Source: Sulfuritalea sp.
GTDB lineage: Bacteria; Pseudomonadota; Gammaproteobacteria; Burkholderiales; Rhodocyclaceae
Reading direction: 5' to 3'
Assembly (NCBI GenBank): GCA_022842325.1
Contig: JALHPU010000014.1
Coordinates: 44,129-108,128 of the forward strand
DNA length: 64,000 bases
The notes beneath the pieces are model-generated. The model had not been told where the DNA came from, made no database searches, and saw only the letters and a program-made list of their open reading frames with translations. Numbering within the stretch: position 1 is the stretch's first letter; each line of letters opens with the position of its first letter. Position numbers and translations under genes: made by a program. Shown here one piece after another: positions 55,201 through 63,259 of this stretch.

Positions 55201-55726
55201 AGAGCCTTCCATTCATGTGCTTGAAACCGACGAGATAGGTGGCCTGGCGCTCCCCGGCCTTTTTGTCCGACGCCCAGGTAAACAGCGTCCCCGAAAGGGC
55301 GACCCGCAGCGTTTTCTCGTCCAGCGTGATGTTGCGAACCGAGAATTGCGTAGCGGTGTTGTTCTTTTTCAGGAAATCCGAGCGAGCGCCCATTTCCATT
55401 TGCAGTCGTCCAAACTCCGACGGCGCCGCATACTTCAGGAACAGGCTGTTCTGGTAAGTGGAAACGGCCGGGGTAATGTTGAGGGCGAGTCCGGCATACC
55501 AGTAGGCCATGTCTTCGAGGTACTCCCGGGAGACGGCGTTCCCGGATACCCAGAAGCTGCGCTTGATCTCGGGTGGGACCAGGACGGTTTTTTCATTGCC
55601 GACCAGTTTCAGCACGATGCCGGCGACGACCAGAATCACCATGAGCAGTCCACCCAGGAGAATCCGCATGAAGCGGATTTCCTGTGTGGCATTCGCCTGC
55701 TCGGATAGGTAATTTCGAAATAGCAT
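55139..55726 (-). CDS. traE: TraE, inner-membrane pilus assembly protein (VirB5/8-like)
   Basis: 195 residues. N-terminal membrane helix LLGGLLMVILVVAGIVL after NYLSEQANATQEIRF; the periplasmic part has KTVLVPPEIKRSFWVSGNAVS, typical of TraE. Length matches F TraE (188). The 3' end overlaps the start of traK. Confidence 0.93.
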   Translation of the reverse strand: MLFRNYLSEQANATQEIRFMRILLGGLLMVILVVAGIVLKLVGNEKTVLVPPEIKRSFWVSGNAVSREYLEDMAYWYAGLALNITPAVSTYQNSLFLKYAAPSEFGRLQMEMGARSDFLKKNNTATQFSVRNITLDEKTLRVALSGTLFTWASDKKAGERQATYLVGFKHMNGRLYVSEFKETSDQNPFDSAAGR

Positions 55727-55729
55727 TGG

Positions 55730-56026
55730 CTATCCCAGGAAGTAACGCTGGTCGGAGGGCGGAGTCGCTCGCAACTTCAGGAACAGCCCGCTGGGAAACC
55801 ACCAGTAGAGAGCATGAGCGGCGAACTTCGGGTGCTTGCCCGCCTTCATGCGACCGTACTGCCAGGCCGCCAGTGCGCCCAGAGCGATGCCCATGAGCAT
55901 GGAGCCGGAGATCACCCCCATGCTGATCAGCATGATGGCGATCACCGCCTGATCCATTTCCCACCACAGGAAGCGCTCCTGCGCATCCAGGGACTTCGGG
56001 ATGTAGCCGTTTTCGTCGTTACCCAC
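55730..56026 (-). CDS. traL: TraL, inner-membrane pilus assembly protein (VirB3-like)
   Basis: 98 residues with YIPKSLDAQERFLWWEMDQA and two adjacent membrane helices around VIAIMLISMGVISGSMLMGIALGAL, then WWFPSG, all typical of TraL. GTG at 56026 with GGAG upstream. It lies 15 bp after the pilin gene and 3 bp before traE. Confidence 0.93.
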   Translation of the reverse strand: MGNDENGYIPKSLDAQERFLWWEMDQAVIAIMLISMGVISGSMLMGIALGALAAWQYGRMKAGKHPKFAAHALYWWFPSGLFLKLRATPPSDQRYFLG

Positions 56027-56041
56027 GCGGGATGCTCCGGC

Positions 56042-56329
56042 TCAGACCGTTGCCGTCAGGATGCCGGTGATGATCGTCGGCGTGTATTGCAGGAAAATCG
56101 CAAAGCCGGCACCCGACAGGATTGGAACCGGATTGACGCGGGCGATCGAAAGAATTGCGCCAAGACCGACGGCTGCTACCGCTACCGCCCGCCCGAAATA
56201 GCCGGTGACCACGTCGTTGACCCACGTATAGAGGGCCTGGAATTCAGTTCCGGTAGTGCCGGCAAGGGCACCTCCGGCCAACAGGGAAAGGGCAATGGCG
56301 ACTACTGCATAACGATGACTACGATTCAC
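56042..56329 (-). CDS. traA: TraA, pilin precursor
   Basis: 95 residues. Leader VVAIALSLLAGGALAG followed by a mature part of about 70 residues with two hydrophobic segments (FGRAVAVAAVGLGAILSIA and GAGFAIFLQYTPTIITGIL), the F-pilin layout. GTG at 56329 has AAGGAG six bases upstream. It precedes traL as in F; in SXT-type elements traA follows traV instead. Confidence 0.85.
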   Translation of the reverse strand: MNRSHRYAVVAIALSLLAGGALAGTTGTEFQALYTWVNDVVTGYFGRAVAVAAVGLGAILSIARVNPVPILSGAGFAIFLQYTPTIITGILTATV

Positions 56330-56516
56330 TTTTAACTCCTTTGGTATGGTCAATGACAGATTTGATAAGCCAGCCCAGCCCGATGCCAAGCGCAATACCG
56401 CCGATATGGGCTTCGAATCCCTTATCGAGCAGTGAGCCGGGCAGGAAGGAACCGAGGGCCATGAAGGCACTGGCGATGAGGTAATCTCGGATGGACTCTT
56501 TGGATCGGGGTATCAC
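56319..56516 (-). CDS. Small inner-membrane protein next to the pilin gene
   Basis: 65 residues from GTG at 56516, with AGGAG seven bases upstream. Two hydrophobic segments (YLIASAFMALGSFLPGSLL and IGGIALGIGLGWLIKSVI) suggest a hairpin in the inner membrane. The 3' end overlaps the pilin start by 11 bp, so the two are coupled. No family recognised; a chaperone or processing factor for pilin (a TraQ-like role) is conceivable but unsupported. Confidence 0.6.
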   Translation of the reverse strand: MIPRSKESIRDYLIASAFMALGSFLPGSLLDKGFEAHIGGIALGIGLGWLIKSVIDHTKGVKSES

Positions 56517-56520
56517 TTGC

Positions 56521-57102
56521 TTACTCCTTTTGGGTAGGTAAAAAATGTAGGTCGACGCGCCGGTTGATCGCCCGCGACTCGTCCGAGTTGTTGGCGATGG
56601 CGTAGCAGCACTTTCCCTGGGACTGAATATCAATCGGGCTCTTGACCCCCAGTCGCTTGAGATACGCAGCGACAACCTCTGCGCGCTTTCTGGCCAGACG
56701 GTCGTTGAATGCTTGAGACCCGATGTCGTCCGTTCGTCCCTCAACAAGGATCGAGTCACCCGGTTGAATCAGGGCGACTGCCCTCCTGATCTCCATTTCG
56801 GCCAGATCAGACAAGGCCGCACTGGCGAATTGGAACGTCACCGAAACCGGGGCGAGCTTTCTCGCCACCTGGATGGGTTTTGGTGGTTCCTTGAAAACGG
56901 GGGCTACAGTAGGAGATGCCGCGACAAGAAGGACTGTCTTCGACGTTGGCGCGGGACACTCTCGTTGGTCGCAGATGCGCCAATCCGAGCGAACCCAAGC
57001 CAGCGACTGTCGCGTTGGAACTTCCGTGCTGATGGATTTCTCGTTTGCGCAACCAGACAGGAGCGACAGGACAATCAAAACGGCAACGGGACGCAGGGTC
57101 AA
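56521..57102 (-). CDS. OmpA-family peptidoglycan-binding lipoprotein
   Basis: 193 residues. Lipoprotein signal VAVLIVLSLLSGC, a linker, and a C-terminal OmpA-like domain with ILVEGRTDDIGSQAFNDRLARKRAE and SDESRAINRRVDL, which bind peptidoglycan. A TTG at 57102 overlaps the lytic transglycosylase stop (TTGA) and has GGGAG upstream; no better start exists. It probably anchors the transfer apparatus to the cell wall. Confidence 0.85.
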   Translation of the reverse strand: MTLRPVAVLIVLSLLSGCANEKSISTEVPTRQSLAWVRSDWRICDQRECPAPTSKTVLLVAASPTVAPVFKEPPKPIQVARKLAPVSVTFQFASAALSDLAEMEIRRAVALIQPGDSILVEGRTDDIGSQAFNDRLARKRAEVVAAYLKRLGVKSPIDIQSQGKCCYAIANNSDESRAINRRVDLHFLPTQKE

Positions 57103-57524
57103 AGTGCGCTCTCCCGTTTCATGGCTTCTGAAACCTTCCTTGCATACCTATCGCGCTTCTCCGCTGATGTCGCGTTGTAGGCGCCGATGGCGCTCCAGGA
57201 GTAACCAATGCGATGGACGTTCTGCGCCAGGATCCACGCCCCGACAAAGGTGTTGGTACAGGGTTCCCACAGGCGCTCGCGCGAAATTCCGAAATGCGAC
57301 AGTTTTGGTAGCCAACGGCTGTTGATCTGCATGTGGCCTATGTCGAAACTGCCATCCCTGTTCCGATTAAGCGCGTTGGGATTGCCTCCTGACTCCACCC
57401 TGGAAATCGCCTTGAGCAAGGCCGGTGGCATCTGATAGCGCGAGGCTGCCTCCTCAAAGCAGGCGGCGCGACCTGGAGTTGGGAGGAATGCGAAAAGGAG
57501 AGGGAGCCACGCAAGCTTGTGCAT
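57099..57524 (-). CDS. Lytic transglycosylase (VirB1/Orf169-like)
   Basis: 141 residues. Signal peptide WLPLLFAFLPTPGRA, then the SLT domain: catalytic Glu in LLKAISRVESGGNPNALN, FDIGHMQINSRW, and the C-terminal GAYNATSAEKRDRYARKV. It opens peptidoglycan for assembly of the secretion channel. First gene of the left-going tra block and probably near its promoter. Confidence 0.92.
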   Translation of the reverse strand: MHKLAWLPLLFAFLPTPGRAACFEEAASRYQMPPALLKAISRVESGGNPNALNRNRDGSFDIGHMQINSRWLPKLSHFGISRERLWEPCTNTFVGAWILAQNVHRIGYSWSAIGAYNATSAEKRDRYARKVSEAMKRESAL

Positions 57525-57723
57525 GGCATGGATACTATGAATTCAGATGCGTGAAACCGCTGCCAAAAGCAAACAGAAGTGCACCGTTTCAAAATTCCGT
57601 GACCTGAAGCTGCCCTTCAGAGCGTGCTCTGTCGATGAATTCATCGGTATCCGAAATCCAAAGTTCGCCACATAGCCGTGGGCTTGCGTTATTCTTCGAT
57701 CCTCACAATTATCTTGATGCGCA

Positions 57724-58134
57724 ATGTCCGAATCTGATTCCAAGCCGCGTGGCCCGCATCATGCCATTCTGATTTCACTGAGATCGACGTTTCCAGTATT
57801 TCAAGAGTGCCGTCCCCTTGCGATTGGCATTCACAAGGGCGTATTGGAACGGATTCCAGACATCAATCCGCAGCAACTTCGTTTGGCGATGAGGATGCAT
57901 ACCGCCTCGGCGCGCTACTTGAAGGCGCTCACGAATGGCGAAGCGCGGTTCGACCTCGATGGCAATGCCGCAGGTACGGTGACCCCGGAGCAGATGCAGC
58001 AGGCACTGGACACCCTGCGTGAGCGCTTCAGGAAAGGTGCCGAGCAACACAAGGCACGGCTGTTGGCTCAGCAGCAGGAGCAGCAGAGACAGGAAAAGCT
58101 CGTCAAACTCGCGGAAAAGTTCAATGCGCGATAA
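57724..58134 (+). CDS. ProQ/FinO-family RNA-binding protein
   Basis: 136 residues. The FinO/ProQ fold is readable: FPVFQECRPLAIGIHKGVLE, INPQQLRLAMRMHTASARYL, then a stretch reading ALTNGEARFDLDGNAAGTVT. The C-terminus is a charged coiled coil (EQHKARLLAQQQEQQRQEKL). FinO represses F transfer by pairing FinP with traJ mRNA; ProQ-type relatives on ICEs and plasmids act on other RNAs. It diverges from the tra block, opposite the lytic transglycosylase gene, a good place for a transfer regulator. The ribosome site is weak. Confidence 0.88.
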   Translation: MSESDSKPRGPHHAILISLRSTFPVFQECRPLAIGIHKGVLERIPDINPQQLRLAMRMHTASARYLKALTNGEARFDLDGNAAGTVTPEQMQQALDTLRERFRKGAEQHKARLLAQQQEQQRQEKLVKLAEKFNAR

Positions 58135-58685
58135 GTCTTGGCGTGTGGAATGTCCAATGACTCTGGGACGGGGCTTTTCCGATGGCAGTTGAACGCAATA
58201 GCAACTGATCGACCGGTTACCTGCGTTCCGCGATAAATGGATCTTCATGTCCGTAGAAACTTCGTGCGCGGTGGCGGCGAGGTTAGCGCGCCATAGCCCT
58301 CATCTTGGTGTCTGCTGCGACGGACCGGTTGCCATCGCTGCCATTGGTGGTCAAACCTGAGAACGTCCGCTGCGCCAACGTCTCCAGCCGACAGCTGGAA
58401 AATTTCTTGAGCGGCAGGCTCCACCGCTTCCGACCCAAAGCGATTGTTCGTTCATTCACGTGGAGCCGCCCGAGGACTGACACTCAGTGTTCGAGCGGTA
58501 CAGGGGTCTGGCGCTGTGCCGTTGCGTGGCGTGGCGTGGCGTGGCGTGACCATAATGTACCCCCCGCCACGTAGATTACGCAGAGATAATCGGTAGCGCG
58601 GCACGAATGGACAATGAAGGTAATATTGGGCTGGATGCCCGAGGGCGCCGGCACCATCCTCTAACCCAGACCACGAGTTCTTGGC
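58135..58685. other. 551-bp region without a convincing gene, containing a CGTGG tandem repeat
   Basis: Open frames here are short and lack ribosome sites or family resemblance. It may hold the promoter for the zinc-ribbon/HEPN gene at 58686. A pentanucleotide repeat lies at 58525-58548. Confidence 0.5.
58525..58548. repeat. CGTGG tandem repeat
   Basis: Four full CGTGG units at 58525-58544 and a partial fifth, about 138 bp upstream of the zinc-ribbon/HEPN gene. Such repeats can vary in copy number by slippage. Confidence 0.8.
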
Positions 58686-59573
58686 ATGGAAATCTCTGTG
58701 AAAATCGAGTCTGACGCCGACGGCTACACGGGACGCGAGTGTCCGACCTGCGAGAAGTATTTCAAGATCAAGTTTGGCACCGGCTTGCCCGGTGATCCAG
58801 AATGCCACTGCCCCTACTGCAACCACACCGGACCGCAGAAAGAGTTCTGGACCAAACAACAGATCGAGTACGCGCAGTCAGTCGCCATGCACCAGCTGTC
58901 CGGTCAGTTCCTCGCGCAGCTGAAGAAGCTCGAACGCCGGCCCGATCCTCGCGCGCTTATTTCCATCGGATTCACCGTCAAGGGTAGCCCGACGCCCGTT
59001 GCATACTATCGCGAAGAGGAGCTGGAGGAACGGGTCACTTGTGCCGCCTGCACCATGGAATACACGATCTATGGGGCGTTCGGCTTCTGTCCTGACTGCG
59101 GCGTTCACAACTCTCTACAGATCGTCAACGCCAACTTCGATCTGGTGCTCAAGACGCTAGACCTGGCGCAGGCGGCTCCGGCGGATCTTGCTGCGAAGCT
59201 GGTCGACAACGCCCTGGAGGATGCAGTCTCCAGCTTCGACGGCTTTGGTCGCGAGCACTGTTCGACCCAGCCGTTCAAGATTTCATTTCAGAGTATCGAC
59301 GGTGCCAAAGAAAAGCTGCTGCGCGAAACAGGCTTCGATCTAGCCGACCCTCTCGACTCCCCCGCCTGGAGCTTCGTGACCGAACAGTTCCAGAAGCGGC
59401 ACCTGCTGGCACACAGAATGGGGATAATCGACGCCGACTACGTTAGCAAGACCGGCTGTGCCCCGTCCCTGCTGGGGCGTAAGGTCACGATTACCGATAG
59501 CGACGTGCGCACCCTGGTGGCGCATCTGAAAACCCTAGCCGGCGTGCTGTATCACGGAGTTGTCCGAATCTGA
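58686..59573 (+). CDS. Zinc-ribbon protein with C-terminal HEPN-like RNase motif
   Basis: 295 residues, not a named family that I recognise. The N-terminus has cysteine pairs CPTC (19-22) and CHCPYC (about 40-45). A second ribbon is formed by CAAC and CPDC near residues 119-140. The C-terminal helical part has RHLLAHRMGIIDADYV with R238-H-x3-H243, the R-polar-x3-H signature of HEPN ribonucleases. Domain assignment is mine from motif and spacing. It lies 221 bp before the AAA_13 ATPase on the same strand, inside the cargo of the conjugative element, so an RNA-targeting defence or toxin role is plausible. Confidence 0.7.
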   Translation: MEISVKIESDADGYTGRECPTCEKYFKIKFGTGLPGDPECHCPYCNHTGPQKEFWTKQQIEYAQSVAMHQLSGQFLAQLKKLERRPDPRALISIGFTVKGSPTPVAYYREEELEERVTCAACTMEYTIYGAFGFCPDCGVHNSLQIVNANFDLVLKTLDLAQAAPADLAAKLVDNALEDAVSSFDGFGREHCSTQPFKISFQSIDGAKEKLLRETGFDLADPLDSPAWSFVTEQFQKRHLLAHRMGIIDADYVSKTGCAPSLLGRKVTITDSDVRTLVAHLKTLAGVLYHGVVRI

Positions 59574-59794
59574 CCATGGGACCAGAAGGCTATTGTCACC
59601 CTGCACACGGCGATTTGGATCGTCCTCTTGATCCGAGAGTCCGCGCTGCTTGGTCCCGGAAGGCAGGACGGCATACATATTCTCATTCAAGTTTCCGTAT
59701 CTATTCAGGCCCTCGGTAAAACTCTGCCAAAAGCTGCTGCGGTACTGGCCGAATCAGGTGGGCTGCACAGGCAATTGCTAAAGGAAATTAGAAC

Positions 59795-61960
59795 GTGAAG
59801 ACAGTGACGATCGACCTCGCGAACTGCTACGGCATCAGGAAGCTGCAGACAACCTTCGACTTCTCGAAGGCAAAAGCCTGCGCGATCTATGCGCCGAACG
59901 GTTCGATGAAGTCTTCGCTGGCGCAGACCTTTCAGGACATAGCAGACGGCGTCCCATCCAAGGACCGAATCTTCCCGGCGCGCACGAGCCAGCGCGTCAT
60001 CAGGGACGAGACCGGCGCCGACTTGCCGAAGGAGAGCGTCCTGGTTGTCCGGCCTTATGACGAAGTCCTTGGACATTCCGCAAAGACCTCAACGCTGCTT
60101 GTCAATCCGACGCTGCGCAAAGAGTATGAAACCCTGCACGCGGAAATCGAAACCGCAAAGAACACGCTGCTGAAGGCTCTGCAGGAACAATCCGGTTCAA
60201 AGAAGGATCTGGAGAAGGAGCTGTCATCCACGTTCACAGCGCGGGAAGACCAATTCTATGTCGCACTGAACCGGATTAAGGATGAAGTAGCGGCGCAGCC
60301 TGACGCGCCACTTGCTGGTGTCGCCTATGACGTGATCTTTGACGACAAAGTTCTTGGTTTCCTGGGAACCAAGGACTTCAAGACCGCGATTGAGGCATAC
60401 ATCAAGAAGTACAACGAACTCCTGGCTGCCTCTACGTATTTCAAGAAGGGTACCTTCAACTACTACAACGCGGCGATTATCGCGAAGCAGCTCGCTGACA
60501 ACGGATTCTTCGAGGCAAAGCATTCGGTCAACCTGAATGCCGACGCGAAGCTTGAGATCAATAGCCAGAAGGAACTGGAAGACCTGATCGCCAAAGAGAA
60601 GGATGCGATCTCACACGATAAGGATCTCAAGAAGAAGTTCGCCGAAATCGAAAAGCTGATTCAGAAGAATGTCACCGTTCGAGATTTCGAGGCCTACCTG
60701 TCGAACCACGAAGAGTTGCTGGTCCGGCTGTCAAACGTGCCAGCATTCAAGCAGGACGTCTGGAAGTCCTACATCAAGGCCAGGTTTGAGCCTTATCAAG
60801 ATTTGCTGGCGAAGCACCAGGCAGCTGAAGCCCGACGCAAACAGATTGAAGACCAAGCGGCTAAGGAACGCACTCAGTGGGAAGAAGTGATCGACATGTT
60901 CAACGACCGGTTCTTTGTGCCCTTCAAGCTGGAGGCCACGAACCGCCTAACTGTAATCTTGGGCCAGGAGCCTATGCTCAGTCTTGGCTTCACCTTCCAG
61001 GACGGCGCAGACACGGCCACGGTGGACCGCGCTGCGCTAATGCAGGCGCTGAGCACTGGCGAGAAGAAGGCCTTCTATGTGCTTAACATCCTGTTTGAAA
61101 TAGAAGTCCGGAAAAAGGCGCATCAAGAAACGCTGATCATCGTTGACGACATCGCAGACTCGTTCGACTACAAAAACAAGTACGCAATCATCCAGTACTT
61201 GATGGACATCGCGGAAGATCCGTATTTCAAGCAAATCATCCTGACGCACAACTTCGACTTCTACCGGACCATCCAGAGCCGCTTCGTAAGATATCCCGAC
61301 TGCTTCATGGCGTCAAAGTCGGCGACGGGTGTCGTGCTTGAGCAGGCTGCCGGCATCCAGAATGTCTTTGTCAAAGACTGGAAGCCAAGCTTCGTCACCG
61401 AACCTAAGAAGAAGATCGCCTGCATTCCTTTCATGCGCAATCTCATTGAGTACACCCGGGATGCGACCGACGCCGACTTCCTCAAACTGACATCGCTTCT
61501 GCACTGGAAGGTCGATTCCGTGCAGATCACGATCGCCGATCTGGACGCCATCTACAACGGCCTGTTCTCCCTAAACATCGCGTCGGCCAATGGTTCCGCA
61601 ACAGTGATGTCACTCATTGAGCATGAAGCCGGTGAATGCCTCACGGCGACTGAAGGCATCAACTTCGAAAACAAGATCGTGCTGGCCATTGCCATCCGCC
61701 TTGCTGCTGAGCAGTTCATGGTAGCGAAGATCAATGACCCGGCATTCGTGGCCGGGATCGACTCCAATCAGACGCCACGGCTGCTGAGGAAGTTTCACGA
61801 CCTTTTCAGCGCTAAGGTGGCGACGATCAATGTTCTGCAGCGCGTTGTCCTCATGACACCGGAGAACATTCACCTAAACTCGTTCATGTACGAACCAATT
61901 CTGGACATGTCTGACGGACATCTCAGGAAGCTGTACGGCGAGGTCAAAGCACTCGTCTGA
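59795..61960 (+). CDS. AAA_13-type ATPase (PrrC/RloC-like), candidate defence protein
   Basis: 721 residues from GTG at 59795 (AAGGAAATTAGAAC upstream). ABC-type ATPase halves are split by a long coiled-coil: Walker A variant APNGSMKSS at 33-41 (Met where the last Gly should be), signature LSTGEKKAFYVLNILFE near 418, Walker B LIIVDDIADSFD near 446, switch His in IILTHNFDFY near 484. The C-terminus ends YEPILDMSDGHLRKLYGEV. This layout is that of AAA_13 proteins such as the anticodon nucleases PrrC and RloC, but no nuclease motif is clear here. The upstream HEPN-like protein may supply it. Confidence 0.8.
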   Translation: MKTVTIDLANCYGIRKLQTTFDFSKAKACAIYAPNGSMKSSLAQTFQDIADGVPSKDRIFPARTSQRVIRDETGADLPKESVLVVRPYDEVLGHSAKTSTLLVNPTLRKEYETLHAEIETAKNTLLKALQEQSGSKKDLEKELSSTFTAREDQFYVALNRIKDEVAAQPDAPLAGVAYDVIFDDKVLGFLGTKDFKTAIEAYIKKYNELLAASTYFKKGTFNYYNAAIIAKQLADNGFFEAKHSVNLNADAKLEINSQKELEDLIAKEKDAISHDKDLKKKFAEIEKLIQKNVTVRDFEAYLSNHEELLVRLSNVPAFKQDVWKSYIKARFEPYQDLLAKHQAAEARRKQIEDQAAKERTQWEEVIDMFNDRFFVPFKLEATNRLTVILGQEPMLSLGFTFQDGADTATVDRAALMQALSTGEKKAFYVLNILFEIEVRKKAHQETLIIVDDIADSFDYKNKYAIIQYLMDIAEDPYFKQIILTHNFDFYRTIQSRFVRYPDCFMASKSATGVVLEQAAGIQNVFVKDWKPSFVTEPKKKIACIPFMRNLIEYTRDATDADFLKLTSLLHWKVDSVQITIADLDAIYNGLFSLNIASANGSATVMSLIEHEAGECLTATEGINFENKIVLAIAIRLAAEQFMVAKINDPAFVAGIDSNQTPRLLRKFHDLFSAKVATINVLQRVVLMTPENIHLNSFMYEPILDMSDGHLRKLYGEVKALV

Positions 61961-62144
61961 GTGAAGGCATTCCCGCCGATCCTCTTGAGGTCGCGTACGC
62001 GATGGGGGAGGAACGGTCATGCCTCTTCAGGAGAGGGCGTGAGCACCAAGTGGGTGTACCCGGCAAATCGGCGATCAGACATCCCTTGTGCTTGCCTAAG
62101 GGCATGACGCGTGTGACCAGCAACTCAAGGTCTTCAGGACGCAT
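61944..62144 (-). pseudogene. Decayed DUF3820 gene
   Basis: The first 30 residues (PEDLELLVTRVMPLGKHKGC then LIADLPG) match the start of the small DUF3820 family, whose pattern is MPFGKYKG followed by LIADLPE. After that the expected WFARKGFP stretch is missing or scrambled. The frame overlaps the 3' end of the convergent ATPase gene by 17 bp. Probably a remnant broken when the cargo was inserted. Confidence 0.6.
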
Positions 62145-62166
62145 CCGGATCAGTGGTTCTTGATCC

Positions 62167-62385
62167 TTACTTCACCGCCTCCGCCAGATCCTTGTCCGTC
62201 ACCTTCCCTGAGCGATGAAGCCATAGCAGGATAGCCAGTGGCTTCGGAATATTGCGGCCGGATTCGTAGCGAGAGCCCCCAGACTGGGTGACGCCGTACC
62301 GTGCCCAGAAGTCCTTCTGATTGAGGTTCTCTTTCTTGCGGGTAGTCGCGATGTCGGAGAAATCGAGTTTTTTCTTGCGGGCCAT
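62167..62385 (-). CDS. HTH-type (XRE-like) transcriptional regulator
   Basis: 72 residues. The helix-turn-helix is in FSDIATTRKKENLNQKDFWA then GVTQSGGSRYESGRNIPKPL, followed by a C-terminal helix (KVTDKDLAEAVK). GGAG lies six bases before the ATG at 62385. Basic N-terminus (ARKKK). It sits between the cargo and the DUF4400 gene, on the tra strand; a control role for transfer or cargo is likely. The 274 bp upstream, to the DUF4400 stop, show no gene. Confidence 0.8.
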   Translation of the reverse strand: MARKKKLDFSDIATTRKKENLNQKDFWARYGVTQSGGSRYESGRNIPKPLAILLWLHRSGKVTDKDLAEAVK

Positions 62386-62659
62386 GATGAACTCCATTGA
62401 TGGTGATGGTGAAGACGCTATGCTAACCCAATACTATCGGGAACGGAATTGTTGGCGCTTGTCGATCACGCAATCGGAATACTCTACCCATCGGCAGCGG
62501 CCAGCCAACAGCAGCGTTCATGGCAGAGCATTGTCTTCCTGAGCAACGCGCAGCCGCAGGCCGTGATTCGAAGCAACAACACCAATACAGACAAGACCAC
62601 ATTTCCATTCAATCCTGCTTTACCGATCGCGCCTGCCGTCGGCCCATTCGTGAAATCAT

Positions 62660-63256
62660 TCAGAGCCTCTTCTGCAGGTTGCTCGCCCAAAGCCAGAGCG
62701 AGAACGCCATGAAGCCAATCACCGCAGGTGCCACAAAGATCGGCGCCGGAATCGGAAGACACAACCAGACGACCATCGCCACGGTGATCAGGCGAAAGAA
62801 GTGGATGCCGATCTTGTGACGAATCGGGCTTTGGGAAACGAACGAGTGCTTGCGAATCTCCCGAATCAAAAATCCGTCGGCCGCTGCTGCCAGGATCAAC
62901 GGAATCCCGATCAGTCCCCACATCAGAAGCGCATAGGCCCGATACACGATCAGACTGGCCCAAAGCAGGGTGACATAAACCCTGCCCATCAGCCAACTAT
63001 CGATCTGGCTGTTCCCAAGACCACCGGCTGCACGTTCCCCTTGCCTGGCGACTTGGTTGAGTACGTCCACCGCCTCAGTTCCAATCCAGCGATGGGTGCT
63101 GTCCCCAGCCCAAAGTGCCATTTTCTCCTGCTCGGTCCGCCACGACGATTCAAGCACCCTGGCCGGAATCAGCGCCCAGCAGACCAGAACGCCCACCATC
63201 AGGATGGTGGTCACAAAGGCGCCCCACTCTCCCTGCTTCTTGACCGGTCGCTCCAC
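62660..63256 (-). CDS. DUF4400 integrating conjugative element membrane protein
   Basis: 198 residues with about four membrane segments (FVTTILMVGVLVCWALIP, VTLLWASLIVYRAYALL, MWGLIGIPLILAAAADGFL, VAMVVWLCLPIPAPIFVAP) and the conserved AADGFLIREIRKHSF. DUF4400 proteins sit directly downstream of TraD in SXT/R391, IncA/C and related elements; their function is unknown. GTG at 63256 has GAGGTGAT upstream and starts 4 bp after the traD stop. Relative to SXT, the genes that follow traL onward begin only after the cargo. Confidence 0.88.
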   Translation of the reverse strand: MERPVKKQGEWGAFVTTILMVGVLVCWALIPARVLESSWRTEQEKMALWAGDSTHRWIGTEAVDVLNQVARQGERAAGGLGNSQIDSWLMGRVYVTLLWASLIVYRAYALLMWGLIGIPLILAAAADGFLIREIRKHSFVSQSPIRHKIGIHFFRLITVAMVVWLCLPIPAPIFVAPAVIGFMAFSLWLWASNLQKRL

Positions 63257-63259
63257 ACA

